Source: Triplophysa rosa (lineage: Eukaryota; Chordata; Actinopteri; Cypriniformes; Nemacheilidae). From it: 64,000 nt of DNA. Shown piece by piece: positions 41,088-54,410 of this stretch. A program made the position numbers and the translations under genes. The stretch covers positions 1,835,008 through 1,899,007 of the forward strand of contig NC_079896.1 of the NCBI RefSeq assembly GCF_024868665.1. The letters are read 5' to 3'. The notes below the pieces were generated by a model that was not told where the DNA came from, did not search any database, and was given only the letters and a program-made list of their open reading frames with translations. Position 1 is the first letter of the stretch. Each line of letters starts with the position of its first letter.

Positions 41088-44000
41088 ATGGCTCTCACGG
41101 GACTGACGTTCTGCAAGTTATGCAGCCAGCACTTTAGCACAGAGGAGGAGTTAATGAACCACTGTTTTACTGTCGAGCACAGGAAACAGATCTTTGAAGA
41201 TACATCTTCTCAATGGAAGCACCGCTGTCCAGCACAGTCATATAAAGACTTGAAACTGTGTGATAGGTATCTACTGTATATAAAGTCTGGCATGTTTGCA
41301 TGAATCAAAGATTAAAGTGTAATGGTGATTTTCGGTCACAGATCCCAGACATGCGAGTATGGAGATAACTGCTTGAAGGCTCACAGTAAAGAGGAACTAA
41401 AGGAATGGAAAAAAAGAGTCAAGGCTGCTTGTAAAAGAGCTCAGGATGCAGCCGATCAGGGTCTGCTGTCCTATCAAGACCGCCTTCTAGAGGAATATAG
41501 GCACAGCAAGGATAAAGAGAGGATTGTAAGTGCTCAATGAAGCTTAATAAAGTACAATGTCATGTGTCTAGGGATGTAACGATTCACCGTGAGCCGGTTG
41601 AAAATCGATTATAATGTGTGACGGTTCACACAAATCGGTTGAGGCGTGAACTGAATCGCAATACATTTTTTCAACAGCAGGGGCCGCCATGTTCACTGCA
41701 AACCTAAACGTGGACATGCTGATATTTCTTAAATGCAAAAAAATCCAAGAAAAGCACAGAGAGTATAAGTTTGTTTATATTAAAGAGACTTTTTCTATTA
41801 TTAATTTGGTATAAAATTGCAGTTATTTTTTGTTATTTGAAATAAAACAATTTTATTATACAAAGAAACGTGAAGCATTTAAGAAATAATGTAAGGGAAG
41901 TTGTTCAGTTCTAATTTGTTTCAACTCATTTTGTAAAAATAAATCGTGAGTAAATCGTGAATAAATCGCATCGTGAGATCAGAATCGTGAATCGCATCGC
42001 ATCGTGAGCTGAATGAATCGTTACATCCCTACATGTGTCTATAAGGAAATAACTTGGAACTCAAGCTGAACTGTTTTATTTGCGTCTGCAGGTGAGTGAC
42101 ATCATTGACACACCTGACGTCAAAGTCACCTGTGACACAGATTCAGACTGTGTTTTCGTAAGGCAAATAGGGATCTCATGTACATGGAATTTTACTATTA
42201 CGTCTAAGGTGTGTACAAACACTTACAGTACATAGAAATGTTTGAATATTGAAAAGAAACTGTGGAAAACATGTCAAGTGGGCAGGGCAGGGTTAGTTCC
42301 AAAACATACTAAGCATGTTTTAGGACCATTACAGAAATATAACAATAGCACATTTCTATTTATTGCTTAAATTATCTTTTAGACTCTTTTTAGTGCTACA
42401 TTTGATACGGTAACCATATTTGCGACACTGGACAACAAAACCAGTCTTATGGGTCAATTTTTCAAAATTGAGATTTATACATCATCTTTGCTTTCCATTG
42501 ATTTATGGTTTGTTAGGATAGGACAATATTTGGCCGAGATACTACTACTAGGCTATTTAAAACTCTGGAATCTATGGGTGCAAAAAAAATTGAAAAATTG
42601 AAAAAAAAAAAACATTTAAAGTGTTTAATCAGAGATGCTGTAGCAGGCCGTTGCTAAGAAGAAACAGGTTTGTTTTAAGGCTCTCTATTGGCTTACCGCT
42701 GTAATGACGTTGTGTGAAGTAGATCAACCCAGATACCAAACTTGAGTGGGTAATTCTCAAAGAGCAGGCAGCAGCGAGTGAAGCGTGTAAGCGTGTTTTC
42801 AGACATTTTTGTTAGCAATTTTGCTGCCTCCACTCACAAAAATATAAAGTTTTGATATATTTACAGTAGGAAATTTACTAAATATATTCATGGAACATGT
42901 TCTTTACTTAATATCCTAATGATTTTTAGCATAAAAGAAAAATCAATCATTTTGACCCATACAATGTTTTGTCGGCTACAAATATTCCTGTGCTCCTTAA
43001 GACTGGTTTTGTGGTCCAAGGCCACATTTAATCTACCACATTTACTGATTAGATAATGTTGTCAAGCAGCACCTTTGTCATCAATACTCACTCTTGTATC
43101 TCTACAGGAACCTTTAGAAGTTGTTGCTTTACTCCGACAAGATGCCGGAGCAACCTTCACCCTTAATAAAGACCCCCGCACAAAACAGACGTATTCCATG
43201 GGTGACTGGTTTCTGACTAGAGTTCCAAAAGGTGGAGACATTGAAATGCACAGGCATATCTTAGCACTACTGCTTCGTTGCATTACATTTAAACAAATGG
43301 TTCAAACTTTTACTAATAGTGCTTAGAATTAGTGCTTTGGTCATGTATACCAACAATCTCCACCTGTTAAAATATTGTAACTGTTTAAATTGTTTCCGCA
43401 GTATATGACATCGCAGTATCCTTCACATCTGACCAGCCAGGTCTGTACGAGCAATGGCTCATATTTGACTTTAATATGAGACCTGTACTACGGCAAAAAC
43501 TCAGGGTCAATGTTGGAAAGGACATAAAAGTGGCACATTGTTGTGAGGAAACATCAGACTTGACTCCAGCACCTGAGGTTCTGCAAGAACCAAGTGAACC
43601 ACCTACTGTTAGAATTATTGAGCCATGGAATGAGGAAAACGTGAAAATTGTGCCTTTTTCTGAAAGAGCAGAGGCAGAGAGAGCGCTGCTAAATAAATAC
43701 AAGCTTTTTGTGAAACCCCAGATGAACCGAACAATGACTCATGAAAATTATAAAGAGAGCATGCACATGTTTTTATACCAGGAGGAAAAGGAAGAAGGTC
43801 AACTACTTGCCAGGTACATATATTGGTTTGTCAGTTTGCTTTCTCACATACTGACTTATATGATTCCAATACTTACAACATGTCTCAACAGGCTAAATCA
43901 GCAAGGGTCTGTGCAGTTGACAGACAATCTCTTTGATCTCTGGTTTGGATTGAAATGTGCTCTTCCGGGTGAACTTTTTGCAGTTGTGCATCTGTCTCAC

Positions 44001-47000
44001 CCATTCACCCCTGATACTCCTCAAGGTTACATCATGAAAAGACATAGCATCAAAGCTCTTGTGCAAGTCGTGGACAGTGATGCACCTATTTATGAGGTGG
44101 CGCTGCTAAAAGATGCTGTCACTGAGACACAAGTACATCTTCAGCTTTCCAAACAATGCTGCACTGATCTTGTTCTGCAGAATAAGCAGAAATGTGAGAT
44201 GGAGGTCCAATTCCAACTAAGTCGTCTTTGGTTCTGTGAGATGCACAAGGCTATTGATGATCTCAGAGACCTGGACAAGGTTTTGCCTGATCTGAAGAAC
44301 CACACCATTCATATTTCAAACCAGTCAGATACAGGGGACTTAAATGAGCAGCAAAAAGCTGCAATGAACTTCATCCTGAGTACAACAGACAACACGGACA
44401 GTGTGCCACCTTTGTTGATTTATGGACCTTTCGGAACAGGGAAAACTATGACCCTCGCCAATATGGCCCGGACTCTTGTGCAGCAACCGCAAAACAAAAT
44501 CTTGATTTGTACACACACAAACAGGTAAATCTAATGTACCACAATTCAATACGCCAACAGACTAGTCACACTCTATTTGATTTACAAAGCAGAACTGTAT
44601 TTGTTTACTAACATTATCTCTCTCAATTTGTCTCAATGCAGCTCAGCTGATCTTTATGTTGAAAAACATTTCCACAAATATGTAACTGATCATCCTGAAG
44701 TCAGACCCCTGAGAATAAAAGCAATGGAAAAGAGCCAACAATCCACTGATCATATCACACGACAGTACTGTCATTTATCGAAGGATGGCCATTACTTTGA
44801 ATTTCCCGATAAAGCTGTTCTGGATTCTACACGCATCATAATAACAACAACTTCAATGGCTCGCTACTTCCTCGGCATGAGGCTCCCTGAAAACTACTTC
44901 AGTCACATTCTGATCGATGAAGCCTCTCAGATGTTGGAGTGTGAAGCTCTTATGGCACTGGGCCTGGCAGGTAAGACGACGCATGTTGTTTTAGCAGGAG
45001 ATCACATGCAAATGGGACCCAAACTCTTTTCTGTGACACAAGAAAAATGCTCAGACCACACGCTGCTCAATCGCCTTTTCTATCACTACCAAGCTGAAAA
45101 CAGTACCGCAGCCAAACAAAGTCGAATCATTTTTAGTGAAAACTACCGCTCTACAAAGGACATTGTGGACTTTTTATCAGAACATTTTTATGAGATGAGC
45201 AATCAAAGAGATGTGAGAGTGATCAAGGCAAGAGGAAATGTGCCCTCTCATCCAGAGCAACATGCCTTGCAGTTCCATCATGTAAGAGGGGAATGTCATT
45301 TAGACCCAACAAGCATGTCCTGGTTCAATGCAGAAGAAATTCAAAGTGTTGTTGACATTGTGCAAGAGATAATGAGAAACTGGCCTACTGAGTGGCATGA
45401 TCAAGATCCAGCATCAATCTGTGTTCTTTCACAAGGTCGACAGGTACTGATTGATAATTAACTAGCATTTATGTAATACTTTAATTAATGGTGTCCTGCT
45501 AAATGTGTTAAAAATCTACCTGACGCTTTTGCTTCTTTTGTGTCGTAGGTAAATGAAATAAGAAAAAGACTTAAAAGACGCAATATCACTGTGGAGAATG
45601 CAGAAAATGTGCAAGGTACGAATGACTTCACAACTGATTATTGTACCCATTTCTTGATTTTTACATACAGATATATGTAGATGTGACCAAAGGGAATATA
45701 ATGACTGCCTTTTCTCATATTTGTAGGAAAACAATTCCGAGTAATTGTGATTTCCACTGTGCACACCAAGGACAGCCTGCTGGAGACCAACCTGTCCTGT
45801 CTCGAGTTTTTCAATGACAGACGTGTACTGAACACTGTTATGACAAGGGCTCAATCTCAAATAGTTGTAGTTGGAGATGCAGCTGCACTCTCTCACTTTG
45901 GAACATGCTGTAGACTTTGGATGTCTTACGTAGAGCATTGCATTCACAAGGGAAGTGCCCATCACCTTGTAGAGAATTTCTGGAAACAGGATCTCCTTGA
46001 GTTATCAAAGCTCTCCAGAAGTGAAGATGAAGATAGCAGCGATAGTGAATCAACCACATCTGAGATTTCAAACATAGATGACCCCATACTTAAAGAGCTT
46101 CTTGATAATGAAGACATAAACATCCCATTGACAGATGAAGGCTTGTTTCCTGTTTTACAAAATGAACTTGTCAGAAATTATGTCGACCAAATCCACGAAG
46201 GAGATTCTAGCCTTCCACGGAACAACTCTTCTGTGCACAAATGCGAATTAGCCATAGAAAGCTTTTGGAAAGGTTATGCTAGATCACTTGATGACCCCAC
46301 AGTTAGAATTGCCATCAAGGGCAGAAAAAATATGGGACATTCATTCCCTGGAGACAAGGTAGAAGTGGAAATCACAAATCATAAATCAAATCCTCCAATG
46401 GGAAAAGTAATCCAGGTTCTTGAAAGTGCAGATACCCTTAAAGAATTTGTCTGCACCATTGAAAAACATGACAGGCAGGTGATGACACCAATTAACCCAT
46501 GTATTTGCAAAATCTTTACTCCTTTTTGGAAGGACAAACCAAATCACATTGCAGTACGAAATCCACAGGACCACACAATACAGAGGTTCATAAAAATAAA
46601 TGAAGAAACCCACAGAAATTATCTCTTTGTTGTTAGGGTCCTTAAGTGGAGAAAGGATTGCGTGTTTCCCTTGGGAATTGTTGTGGGACTGTTTCCAAAA
46701 ATAAAATCTCTAGAAGATGGTTTGAAGGTACTTGACATAGAGTTCCAGTTGAGGAGGGCACTTCCTTCAGCTGTGGAAAGAGAGATGCACGATTTTCAAG
46801 GTCTCCAAGTGTTTGAAGATGGACGAGAAGATTTCAGAGGTCTCTCAGCATTTACCATAGATTCAGACGTTTCAGAGGACCTTGATGATGCAATCAGTGT
46901 GAGGGATTTAGGAGAGTGCTATGAAATAGGAGTTCACATTTCTGATATTGCAAGCTATGTTAGCAAGGACAGTGAACTGGACAAATATGCAAGACAGCAG

Positions 47001-50000
47001 TGTACTACATTCTATTCCCCTGAGAGGGAGCCAACACATATGTTTCCTAAAGAGCTAAGTGTCAAGTTTTTCAGTTTAATCCCTGACTGCGACAGACGGG
47101 CCATCTCTTTGATGTCAGAAGTTGACAAAAATACATACCGTATAAAAAGGAGATACTTTGTCAAGTCCGTAATTCGCTCCAAAAGGAGGTTTTCTTATGG
47201 TGAAGCTGAAGATATCCTTAAAAAGGTTCAGCATTTTGACCCCCTTGAAGTCTGCCTTGTGATAGCATGCTACTTTGCAGATGTACACAGGAAATACAGG
47301 AAACAAGAAGACTGGTGCTACAAAGCTCCAGATGAAGATGTTCCCCTCGGAAGACGACGATCCCACAGAATTATTGAGGAGCTGATGATCATGTTTAACC
47401 ACACGGTTGCTGATCGGCTTCTGTTTGATGCAACAACAAGGAGCCTGACTCCAGTCAGATGCCAAGAAGTGCCAAAATTCGCTGAAGTTGAAGACCTTTT
47501 GGACAAGAATGCTTCTTTGGTTCCTCTTTCTGCTCACCTCTCATGTCAAGCTGATTCATGTAAAACTAATTCTCACACAATGAGAGGCCAAAGGTTGGGT
47601 AGCGCTTACAGCAGCATCCCAAACCTAGAGGTAGCTGTTTCTGAAACCTTTCCTATATTGGTATCACTTTTGGAATGTCTTAGGACAGCAGCACAGGACA
47701 GAGACATCTACAGCATTATTGACTTTATTACAACTGATGACATTCATCCTCAGCTTCTTCCTATTGCTATTGCATTTAGGAAACTCTTTCAGAGAGCGTA
47801 TTTTTTGCGCTCAAATTCAACGCATACCTCAAGAATTGGGCACTGTGATTTAGATCTTGACAGCTATACATGGGCCTCATCTCCAATCCGAAGATACATA
47901 GATGTCATTGTGCAACGTCTTCTTCATTCTGTGATTGACAAGACAGATGTCAGTTACACATCAAATGACATTCATCTTTCTTGTCTTGAATTTTCAAGAA
48001 AAAATGACAATCAGTCAGCATATGACAAGAAAGTACATGCCCTACATTTTGCATCAAAACTGTCGATTCGAAATGAGAGGAAAGTGGCATACATTGTTGA
48101 ACTCACTCCTTCAGGGAATAACTTTAGAGTGTCTTTTCCACTTAACAGAGACTCTATGCCAACCAAGACAGAAATTATGTATAGGGACCTTCAGCTGGCA
48201 GATCAACCACAGGTTGATGACACAAACAGCAGCATGATCTTGAAATGGGTGCGTAGGATATATTCATTCTCCAATCCTGACATACACGCTGAAGTCAAAC
48301 AACAAAATCCAAACACAGTCATGGCGTATGTCTCCACAGAGGCGTGGAAATGCCTAGTAGCTGCTCTCAGAGATGAAAATTGGGAATTGATGTTTTCCTT
48401 GATTGATAAGCTTGCCTCAACAACTTCCGTACGACTATCCAAGAAAAGACTGACACAAGGCCAACATTTAGGAGCAGACAAATTTGATCCCATACAAGAC
48501 CATTATGTTGAGCTGTCACTGAGATTAAAGCAAGGTGATGCGGTCGAGGTGCAGCTAGGCACATCTACAATTCGAGGATTACTGACACCAGCAGTTCAGC
48601 TGTTTGCTGTGCATCCAAAATTTGAGATCTGTTTGGAGCATGTGAAAGATCCAATCAAGTGTTTTTCAAAATATGCATCCCACTCATCAAGGAATTCATA
48701 CAACACATATATGGATTACCAGGCAACATGGGCACCTATTTGTGAAATGGAGTCAGTAACCAGCGCTGTGGCTGAAAATGAGAGCATTGTTTTAGAAGAT
48801 GTACCATTGAAATGGGAAACATCTCAGCCAGAAAAGCTTCAGGGTTTTTTTCTACTTCCACTGAATAAAAAAGCTCAGTGGTCTATTGAATCTGACCTCA
48901 AGAAGTGTTACCTTTGTATTAGATCTAGGATTCACAAAAATCAAGGGCGTCCATATTTGGAGAACTCTCAGTGTGCTGATCTAATGAATATCCAAACGAT
49001 CATCTGGGTAGCACATGGTGTAATCACTGAAGAAAAGAAATCAACTACTGAAGAAAAGAGATCCAAACTATCTGAAAATTTACAGATTAATTTTCGGATT
49101 AACCATATGCCAATGACAAAAATTCCAGATGTGATCTTCTGCGAGAGTACACGATTCACAGTGGAGCTAGTTCCAAAGCTTCTGCCAGATGTGTAAGATA
49201 AAAAACATTACATAAATTGTAGGTTTACTAAGCAATTTGTTTAAATAATTTTTTACTTGTCATGCTTGTGTATCTTCAAGGCTACAAGCACATTTTCAAC
49301 AGACGACACATATAATTTGTGTGCTGATTATTTTTTTTATTTAACAGACGCAAAGAGAATGCACTTGCCAGTCTGACCAAAGCTAACCAACTTGTGAAAA
49401 ATATTGCCATTGGCAGGAGAATCAGCTCTGAAAGCGGTACTGCAGATTAGTTTGAAACCTTTTTAAAACCTAAAAATGACTATTCTCTAGCTGTTTACTA
49501 TTACATCACTTCAGTCCAAACCTTTTCTTAGCAACACAAAGCAGAACTATTGGCTGAAATATTTCTTATTGGCCTCTATATATCAACTTCTGCTCACTAT
49601 TATCAATTAGTACCCATCTAAAATGACCCTTACCACTCTCCCCCAATAGGATGTACATTCTCGCAGGGGATAAGAACAAGATTTGAAATCAACAATTATC
49701 TGCCTTCGGGATTTCATCTTAACGAAAGTCAATGTACAGCAATAAGAAAAGCGCTGGTCAACCCGTTTACTCTTATCCAAGGACCACCGGGTAAGGGTTC
49801 TTTTCTGAAATATTTTTTAGTCTAGGCCTTGGTGTAAGAATTTATGTATCCTTGCAGAGCAAGGATCTGGACTACTTCACTTTCATTTGAAATTAAACAT
49901 GTATACATCATAAATGTAGATTTCATGGGTTTGATCCCCTGTTAGCTCCCTTACAATCACCCTGAAGTCACTTTGGATAGAAGCATTGGCCAAATACATA

Positions 50001-53000
50001 AATGTAAAGTATACATGTATTGAATAATAATTCCTGCACATATTCACAGGGACTGGAAAAACAGTTGTTGGTGTCCATATTGTGTACTGGTTACTTGAGA
50101 AAATCCAAAAACTCCCTACTGCTCAAAAGAAAAGAGCCATTCTGTACTGTGGACCTTCAAATAAATCTGTTGATGTCGTAGCAGGTACGTTTTTGCAAAC
50201 TATATTTGGTTTGTCCTTCTGCTTCATACAGATACAGTATATTGCTTCCAGTCTATCACATGGGAAGTTAAACACAGCCGCACAAACACAGACACAGCCA
50301 GCGCAGTGTGCTAAGTTATATACCACACATTTTACATTTTGGTATTAAGCACTTGAGGGTTTCATATGGACAAATTGAACAGTATGCACAGTGTATACAG
50401 TACTATTTAATGGTGAAATAGGCACATTATGGCCATATGCAATTCCGAATATAGCTAATAATTAAACAGTGGAGCCAACTTTACATAGTGTAACTTTAGC
50501 TTAACATGGATGTAAAATCACAGTAACTTAATAATGCAAATGTATTGTAGGTCATCTCCTAAAACTTCAAAAAGAACTTCGACCTCTGAGAGTCTACAGT
50601 GATCAGGTGGAGATGTTGGAATTTCCTTACCCAGGCTGTAATCTAAAACTGTCACGGCATTCCAAAAGAGTGGAAAAACCCAATACAGATCTCAGGTACT
50701 TGCAGTTTAAAAATACTGAATATCTATAATACATTTGTAAACGCTAGGTTTGTTTTTGTTTATTGTATAGCAGATGTTTATTGTTGTTGTTTTGATAGTT
50801 CCATTGCACTCCACCATCTGATTCGAAAGCATACCAACCCATCCTCTGCACAAATACAGGCTTTTGATATGAAAATTCAAAGAGGAGATCAACTCACTAA
50901 AGAAGAAATGAAATGGTACTGTATATGAGTTTTAATAACTAAATATATTTTGTGTACTCTCAATTCTTCAGGACCACAAAGTAACCTGTATTTCTTTGGT
51001 TTCCTTTTTATTTGGAATAAAATTGTTGATTTTCCTAGCAATGAAAAGCTGCTATGTTTTCCACAGCTACAAAGACGTCCTCCAAAAGGCTCGGAAACAT
51101 GAATTATTACGGCACGATGTCATCTTGTGCACCTGCACTGCTGCCTCACAACCTGCATTAGCTGATGCCCTTGACTTAAAACAGATCATCATTGATGAAT
51201 GTGCCATGGCAACAGAACCGGAAGCCTCTATTCCTCTAGTGGCCCATAAACCTGAGCAGGTGAGCCTGTGAGATTTTGGCCATGATTTGGACGTCTGAGA
51301 CATATTTTGACAATCATAAAGGATTCCTGTGATCATAGGCTAAAACCGGAGTCTTGTCACAAAACCAATGACGTAAAACTCCGGACGAGTCTTCTTGCGT
51401 GTGTTGTGTCTTTACCGTCACACAGTCTGACATTAATGACAATTGAGATCCCACAGTGTGGAATGACTTTTGGCTGGGATAACATCTGTATAGTATGACA
51501 TGCGATCCTAAAATCTACTTTAATCGTCTCTTAGCCTACAAATTTACTTATTTATTGTTGTAGATTGTTCTTCTCGGCGACCATATGCAGCTACAACCTG
51601 TTGTCCATTGTGACGTTGCGGCGAGGTTGGGCATGAATACATCTCTTTTTGAACGTTACATGGAGAACGCATTGATGCTTGATGTTCAATACAGAATGGT
51701 AAGAAATTATATCTCTAAGTATGGTTTTAATATTAGAATTTGATACTAAATGTAATGCTAAATATTACATTTAACTTAATTAAATACTAAACATGTTTTT
51801 TGTTCCTATTACAGCAAAAAGACATTTGTGCATTTCCATCCAAGCAGTTCTACGATGATATGTTAAATACTTACAAACCACACAAACCGGGTCTTTTCCT
51901 AAATGAATTTCAAGGCCAAACGTCTATCATCTTCGGTCATGTCGAAGGGAAAGAGAGAAGTCTGGTGGTCTCAACCGAACACGGGAATGAAAATTCAAAG
52001 GCAAATGAAGAAGAGGCTAAAGAAACGGTAAGAGTTTGGTTTGCTGTCAAAGAAAACTCCCTATCTCCACATACCTGCCAGATGATTCGAAAATATGAGG
52101 AAAAGACTTATTCAAAACAGTAGGCCTAAATCAAACAACCTAACATGTGGCCACACCACTGGAATTTTGGGGAGGTGTAGGGGAGCTAATGTGAAGATAA
52201 CCGACCTGCTGCCTCATTACAATCTCACAGAATTTCTCACCAGACCACTGCATTAATGACTGAGTAAAATATCTTTCAACCATATTTATACCCACAGATT
52301 TACTACACACATCACGGTTAATCTGTACTGTAGTAAAAGCCATATAGTTAATAATAAACTATTTTAACTTGGATGCGTTAACGTCAAAAACGTACCTGAA
52401 ACATCAACAGGTGGTTTCGGCCATTGACACATCCGTTACATCTCTCTTAAAATCCAGCATAAATAACACAAAATGTTGATGTTAACCCTGCGTTTCTGGT
52501 ATTTTCAGTTTGTAAAAGGTTGTAAAAATATTTACCACTTGCGCGTTGCGTTCGCGCGCTTCCAGTTCAAATTCTTACCGGCTCCCGCCTCACACGTACT
52601 GTACATCTGTTTCCTCAAGGGGGCGCTTATTCTCTATTGTACGAAATTCATTACGGGCATTTCTTTTCTTACTGGAGTCTCAAAAAACAGTAAATAAACG
52701 ATTTTCTTTCAAAGTAAAACTCCATACCAGCAGCCTCTTCAAATGTGTATTTTTTTCTCAGATAGGCCTACAGTGCAGGTGTATTTTTCTGTATTATTGT
52801 TCTGCTTTTTGATTACACTTTTTTTCGTCAGGTGCGGATCGCCAGACTTTTGATTCGGACTGGAGTACAACGGAACGACATCGCTGTTTTGACGCCGTAT
52901 AACGCGCAAGTGGTAAATATCAGCGAGACGCTGCGGCGCGAGGGCGTGGGTGACGTCATAGTCAACACCATCATGAAGAGCCAAGGTAAAACAGAAACAA

Positions 53001-53740
53001 GTGCACTGGGGTCATAACCTACTCGGTACACAACACATTTATGAACGCCAATTCCTAAAATATTCATTTTCCAAATTCCTTTATCTGTATTTTTGTGAGG
53101 AGCATTCATTTTTTTCACCTGCTTGTGCTGGAGCTCTACTGGGGTGAAACTCTTTAAATGTTGGGTTTAAACTTTTTTGATGAATGTATGTTTTTACATT
53201 TAACGGCTACGGCATATTTTACTGGAATAAAGTCCAGTGACTTTTGTTTCTTTATCCACAGGGAGTGAATGGAAATATGTCATCTTGTCTACTGTGCGCT
53301 CTTGTCCCGAGTCAGATATAGAGCCACAGCCAACCAAATCCTGGATTACAAACCGTCTTGGATTCATCATGGACCCTCACCAACTCAATGTGGCCATCAC
53401 TAGAGCACAAGAAGGGCTGTGCATCATCGGTAAGTTTATGTTGTCTGCTCCCATTTTAGTGTGTTTTTCATCTTAAGTTACTTCAAGTTCAAGTTCATTT
53501 ATTTATAGAGCACACTTAAAACAGCCACAAGACTGACCAAAGTGCTGTTAGAATGAATAACCAAAAACACATACACAGAAATAAAAAAAACTGTTACAAT
53601 GCTTAAATGATGGTATTTTGACAGGTAATGAGAACTTGTTAAGGTGTAGCACCTTATGGAGAAACCTTCTGGATCACTATCAGACGAAAAGATGTGTGGT
53701 GAATCCTGCAAGCAAAATCCAGGTTCGAAAACCTATGTGA
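41088..53740 (+). CDS. helz2: Helicase with zinc finger domain 2 (HELZ2), ~2529 aa
   Basis: Interferon-induced RNA helicase and exoribonuclease-like protein, also known in mammals as a nuclear-receptor coactivator (PRIC285). Coding exons: 41088-41266, 41342-41525, 42092-42208, 43108-43231, 43402-43813, 43892-44524, 44642-45443, 45549-45615, 45727-49192, 49348-49436, 49650-49790, 50050-50184, 50551-50695, 50799-50915, 51067-51259, 51564-51698, 51815-52027, 52832-52985, 53262-53429, 53625-53740. The sum is 7590 bp, in frame. Domains: zinc-finger-like FCKLC...H and CCCH-like CEYGDNC near the N-terminus; first SF1 helicase (GPFGTGKT 517-524, DEAS from 642); RNB domain (D1218, D1220, D1224, D1226, D1227); second helicase (GPPGTGKT 2069-2076, DECA from 2247, QYRM, then VAITRAQEGL). 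Human is about 2649 aa. The last base of the 43231 exon rests on a weak donor (AAAG|GTGGAG). The ATG context ATCATGG is good. Confidence 0.95.
41569..42031. mobile_element. hAT-type non-autonomous element with 8-bp target duplication
   Basis: The ends are an inverted pair, TAGGGATGTAACGATTCA at the left and its reverse complement at the right. CATGTGTC flanks both sides perfectly (41561-41568 and 42032-42039). An 8-bp duplication and this length (463 bp) fit a hAT MITE. It lies in a helz2 intron and codes for nothing. Confidence 0.9.
42209..43107. other. helz2 intron
   Basis: No exon or clear repeat ends seen in about 900 bp. A CAAAAAAAATTGAAAAATTG low-complexity stretch lies at about 42580-42620. 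Confidence 0.5.
43814..43891 (+). other. helz2: helz2 78-nt intron, in frame and without stops
   Basis: GTACATA...CAACAG borders with a possible branch site (CTGACTTAT). The length is 26 codons and the frame stays open, so both spliced and retained forms encode protein. Removal gives LLAR|LNQQGSVQL, which reads like the family. Retention would add a mostly hydrophobic segment. Confidence 0.75.
49870..50015. repeat. tRNA-derived SINE, diverged
   Basis: GGGTTTGATCCCC resembles a tRNA B box. It is followed by GTCACTTTGGATAGAAGCAT and CCAAATACATAAATGTAAAG, the conserved tail of many fish SINEs. Tail-only copies are at 54360-54410 (opposite strand) and 63875-63935. Confidence 0.6.
52028..52831. 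other. helz2 intron, no feature found
   Basis: About 800 bp with no exon and no repeat ends that I can recognise. Confidence 0.5.
53480..53560. repeat. Possible LINE 3' tail in last helz2 intron
   Basis: TTCAAGTTCATTTATTTATA and AGCCACAAGACTGACCAAAG recall a common fish LINE tail. From memory only. Confidence 0.45.
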
Positions 53741-54187
53741 CCTCAGGCCCTGGGTGAAATTACAGACGATGACTCGCTTTTTCTCCTATCCAATCATTTT
53801 TCTTATCTTTTAATATTAGTTATGAACTATACATATCTCTACCTTTACCAATTTGTACTGTAAAATTTGATAAGATCTTGTAAATTAAGAGTTTGAGAAT
53901 ACTGTATAGCAGACATTTAGTGGGTTTCGTGCACCCACGGATTTTAAATATACTATTATAATTTAATGATTTGCTTATATTTATTTAGCTTTAGCTAACA
54001 TTATCTAGTTTTGTGTTTTATAAGCATAAGCAACTATTATGTGTAACCCATGGACACCAGAAGGACATTTATCTATTTATTTAATACAATATTAATACTT
54101 AATTTGCTTTGATGATAAGAGGACCATAAAGTTAACAGATGTAAACATACAAGTAATATTTTAACTGTACAGAAATGCTGTGTAGAC

Positions 54188-54193
54188 AATAAA
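54188..54193 (+). terminator. Candidate helz2 poly(A) signal
   Basis: AATAAA about 450 bp after the helz2 stop, with no earlier clear AATAAA. Confidence 0.5.
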
Positions 54194-54359
54194 GTAAAAT
54201 ATTCAGTGAATATGCTTGCAATGTTAATATTTGACCACCTGATGGCAGCATACTATGTGAATGAAGTGACTACATAATGACGTGTGTGTGCTTGCGTGTT
54301 TGTCAATTTGCATAAGTGATTGGATTATATAGCATATATATTTAAATTGATTTGTGTTA

Positions 54360-54410
54360 TGTATTTACATTTATTCATTTGGCAGACGCTTTTATCCAAA
54401 GCGACTTACA
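54360..54410 (-). repeat. SINE tail fragment
   Basis: CATTTGGCAGACGCTTTTAT and CCAAAGCGACTTACAAGTAA form the reverse complement of the fish SINE tail seen at 63875-63935. Confidence 0.7.
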
